From positions 1 to 35,173 of the forward strand of contig JACNJZ010000074.1 of NCBI GenBank assembly GCA_014382295.1: 35,173 nt of DNA, read 5' to 3'. The position numbers were made by a program, and so were the translations under genes. Shown here one piece after another: positions 33,301 to 35,173 of this stretch (position 1 is its first letter; each line of letters opens with the position of its first letter). This stretch comes from Candidatus Desulfobia pelagia (GTDB lineage Bacteria; Desulfobacterota; Desulfobulbia; Desulfobulbales; SURF-16). The notes below the pieces were generated by a model. That model was not told where the DNA came from. It ran no database searches and worked only from the letters and a program-made list of their open reading frames with translations.

Positions 33301-34242
33301 GTGAACTCAATTGTTCGTTTTATTCTTATAGCTTTAGTAGTAGTGGCTGGAGCCACAGTTTGGGATGGCTTCTTTATTCTTCCTGAGGGAAAACAGGCCG
33401 TAATTACCCAGTTTGGTGCTCCTGTTGGAGATTCGGCAACAGAAGCCGGGCTTCATTTTAAGACACCCTTTATTCAGAAAGTGCGTTATTTTGAAAAAAG
33501 GGTTTTGATCTGGGACGGGGCCCCCAACCAGATTCCAACAAATGACAAAACCTTTGTTTACCTGGATACCACAGCCCGCTGGCGTATCAGTGACGCATTG
33601 ACGTTTCTGCAGGCAGTTAATAATGAAACCCGGGCTATGACGATTCTCGATGACATTATCGATAGTACGGTGCGAGATCTGGTCAACAAAAATAATCTTG
33701 TTGAGATTATCAGAAGCTCTGACTGGATTGTTGGTGAAAGAAGCAGGAGTGTTTCTGAAGATGAAGTGCAAGAGCCGATTAAATATGGGCGGGATAAGAT
33801 TGAAGAAATGATTTTTCTTGCGGCATCACAGCTGACACCCCAATACGGAATTGAACTTGTTGACGTCATGTTCAAGAGGGTTAATTACATCGAATCTGTC
33901 CGGGTGAAGGTCTATGAACGCATGATTTCCGAACGGCAAAGGATAGCTGCCGAAAAACGATCCCTGGGTGAAGGGCAAAAGGCGGAGATTCTTGGCAAGG
34001 TTCAACGAGAGTTGAAAGAGATAACATCTGTGGCCAGCAGGGAAGCTGAAGAGATTAAGGGTAAGGCAGATGCTGAAGCATCACGCATTTATGCAGATGC
34101 TTATAATAAGGACCCGGAATTTTATGCTTTTTCAAAGAGTTTAGAAAGTTACGGCAAGACTGTGGGCAGCAATACAAGATTGATTCTTTCTACTGATGCG
34201 GAGTTCTACAAATTTCTTAATTCATCAGGGGCGGTGAAGTAA
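33301..34242 (+). CDS. hflC: HflC, SPFH/band-7 membrane protein
   Basis: Partner of HflK. The 313-residue protein starts with a single membrane helix (about residues 5-25), then the SPFH core (FILPEGKQAVITQFGAPVGD, GLHFKTPFIQKV, FVYLDTTARWRISDALTF) and the HflC-specific RVKVYERMISERQRIAAEKRS helix and ADAEASRIYADAYNKDPEFYAF end. GTG start at 33301 with GGAG upstream. It forms an operon with hflK; the next gene is convergent, and I see no clean terminator in the 40-bp gap. Confidence 0.96.
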   Translation: MNSIVRFILIALVVVAGATVWDGFFILPEGKQAVITQFGAPVGDSATEAGLHFKTPFIQKVRYFEKRVLIWDGAPNQIPTNDKTFVYLDTTARWRISDALTFLQAVNNETRAMTILDDIIDSTVRDLVNKNNLVEIIRSSDWIVGERSRSVSEDEVQEPIKYGRDKIEEMIFLAASQLTPQYGIELVDVMFKRVNYIESVRVKVYERMISERQRIAAEKRSLGEGQKAEILGKVQRELKEITSVASREAEEIKGKADAEASRIYADAYNKDPEFYAFSKSLESYGKTVGSNTRLILSTDAEFYKFLNSSGAVK

Positions 34243-34282
34243 GAGGAGTGCCGGTGATGCCAGGGATAGCAGGTTTTTTCCT

Positions 34283-34933
34283 CTACTCCTGGCTCGGATA
34301 GGCCGGACGCTGACTGATTGAGTCATAAGCGATCCGGCCTTTTTTTGAAAGTTTTTCCTCAAAAGTTCGGAGATCCTGTTCGGATGAAATCCGGCTCTTT
34401 TCCAGTACGGTGAAACGGCAGTTGCAATTTGTAAGCTGTCCTCCGCACCAGGGACAGACTTCCACCGGGCAGCCAAGGGTGTGGTATTCGCCATTGGCAG
34501 TTGTACAGACGGGGCACAGCTCCTCGTTTTCATATGCAGGGCTATACAGCGGGTGGCTGGTTAAGTCTTTAGTGATATTTTCTATTCTTTCCGCTGCTGT
34601 ATATCCGAAGAAATCCAATACTTCGGTGTCGTAAATCCCTTCTTTTAATTGACCGAGGAATTCAGCTCTTTCCTGGTTGACCAGGTACAGATATTCATTC
34701 CTAGCCGTTACTGCACAGATCAGGAACAGTCCTTCTTTTTTATTGATAATCCTCAACTCACGGATCCAGTCTTCAATGCCATCGGGAAGAAAGCTGTAAA
34801 AACTGTGGAGAAGGTTGAGAGCAACAATGTCATTTTCAAATTCCTCGAGAAATTCATTGGCTTCTGCCAGGTGCTCTTTCGGCACACCATATTCCATTAA
34901 TTCTTTTATCGTGTCGAGTTGTGTGCTGATCAT
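34283..34933 (-). CDS. Zinc-ribbon protein of unknown function
   Basis: A 216-residue soluble protein. The N-terminal two-thirds (about 1-135) is helical and acidic with no family I recognise; the C-terminal part has two closely spaced Cys pairs (CPVC at about 139, CPWCGGQLTNCNC at about 160), one or two zinc-binding ribbons. It lies 31 bp downstream of thiE on the same strand and may share its transcript. ATG 34933 lacks a strong ribosome site. Function unknown. Confidence 0.7.
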   Translation of the reverse strand: MISTQLDTIKELMEYGVPKEHLAEANEFLEEFENDIVALNLLHSFYSFLPDGIEDWIRELRIINKKEGLFLICAVTARNEYLYLVNQERAEFLGQLKEGIYDTEVLDFFGYTAAERIENITKDLTSHPLYSPAYENEELCPVCTTANGEYHTLGCPVEVCPWCGGQLTNCNCRFTVLEKSRISSEQDLRTFEEKLSKKGRIAYDSISQRPAYPSQE

Positions 34934-34964
34934 GTTTGGTGTGTTCTTTTCAAGGTTTCTTGTA

Positions 34965-35173
34965 ATTAATCTTGACTGATGGCTTTTATCCAGCGTCGGG
35001 TTTCTCCGGCGATATCCTCTGCCGTTGTGAGCGCAGTGACAACAGCGAGACGTTTTGCCCCTAAACCTTTCAGGGAGAGCACGTGATCGAGTTTTATGCC
35101 CCCCATGACGGTGAAGGGGAGGTCTGATCTGGATGAATAGGCTGGGATAACCTCAGGGCCAATAAATGCAGCG
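34965..35173 (-). CDS. thiE: Thiamine-phosphate synthase, C-terminal part (5' end outside window)
   Basis: The minus strand from the window edge to TAA 34965-34967 encodes about 69 residues ending the TIM-barrel of a ThiE-like enzyme, which joins the pyrimidine and thiazole parts of thiamine. The strand-turn PFTVMGGIKLDH (about 32 residues from the edge) is the phosphate-binding loop region of the family; GAKRLAVVTALTTAEDI is the following strand-helix, and WIKAIS near the end the last helix. The start is outside the window. TenI-like relatives cannot be excluded. Confidence 0.72.

Noticed and set aside
34243-34282. Terminator between hflC and the convergent gene
   Set aside because: Partial complementarity (AGAGGAGT with ACTCCT) but no clean stem with a T-run; not supported.

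Overview
The window looks like chromosomal DNA from a sulfate-reducing (or sulfur-disproportionating) Desulfobacterota, most likely near the Desulfobulbales. It carries dsrA-dsrB-dsrD for reductive-type dissimilatory sulfite reductase, the dsr-linked cobyrinate diamide synthase dsrN, a 7Fe ferredoxin of the Desulfovibrio africanus ferredoxin III type, and many conserved housekeeping genes. No phage, plasmid backbone, rRNA or CRISPR is visible.

Layout. 1-3.9 kb: 3' part of lon, mltG and an orphan type II secretion pseudopilin gspG. 4.1-7.9 kb (leftward): TPR-methyltransferase, a secreted HhH/HKD nuclease-like protein, and a CoA-disulfide-reductase-like flavoprotein with a C-terminal rhodanese. 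8.2-10.7 kb: a DUF302-like protein behind a strong promoter with a palindromic operator candidate, a BASS-family transporter, a NifX/NifB-like protein and a convergent DUF134 regulator. 10.9-18.8 kb, the sulfite-reduction locus: dsrA, dsrB, dsrD, terminator; a leftward operon TPR / zinc-ribbon-HEAT (DVU0298-like) / TPR; dsrN; a small Cys-containing protein; the ferredoxin. 18.9-28.5 kb: a membrane protein, alr, argS, a SPOR protein, a GNAT N-acetylglutamate-synthase-like protein, secA, argJ, ribF. 28.7-35.2 kb: tRNA-Leu(CAG), a zinc-ribbon/retropepsin-like protease coupled to a rhomboid, hflK-hflC, a zinc-ribbon protein of unknown function and the 3' end of thiE.

The genes fit an anaerobic sulfur metabolism: DsrAB reduces sulfite with DsrD as helper, DsrN probably amidates sirohydrochlorin for the sirohaem, and the ferredoxin is a candidate low-potential carrier. 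Lon, HflKC, rhomboid and the aspartic protease form a membrane and protein quality-control theme. The GNAT protein, ArgJ and ArgS connect to arginine.

The most unusual signal is non-coding. At least eight intergenic stretches contain tandem repeats with a 7-bp period but different unit sequences. They abut or overlap gene ends, often sit in inverted pairs around short cores, and supply the stop codons of four genes. Separately, a 152-bp element at 23079-23230 with 12-bp terminal inverted repeats and 8-bp target duplications looks like an IS66-type MITE.
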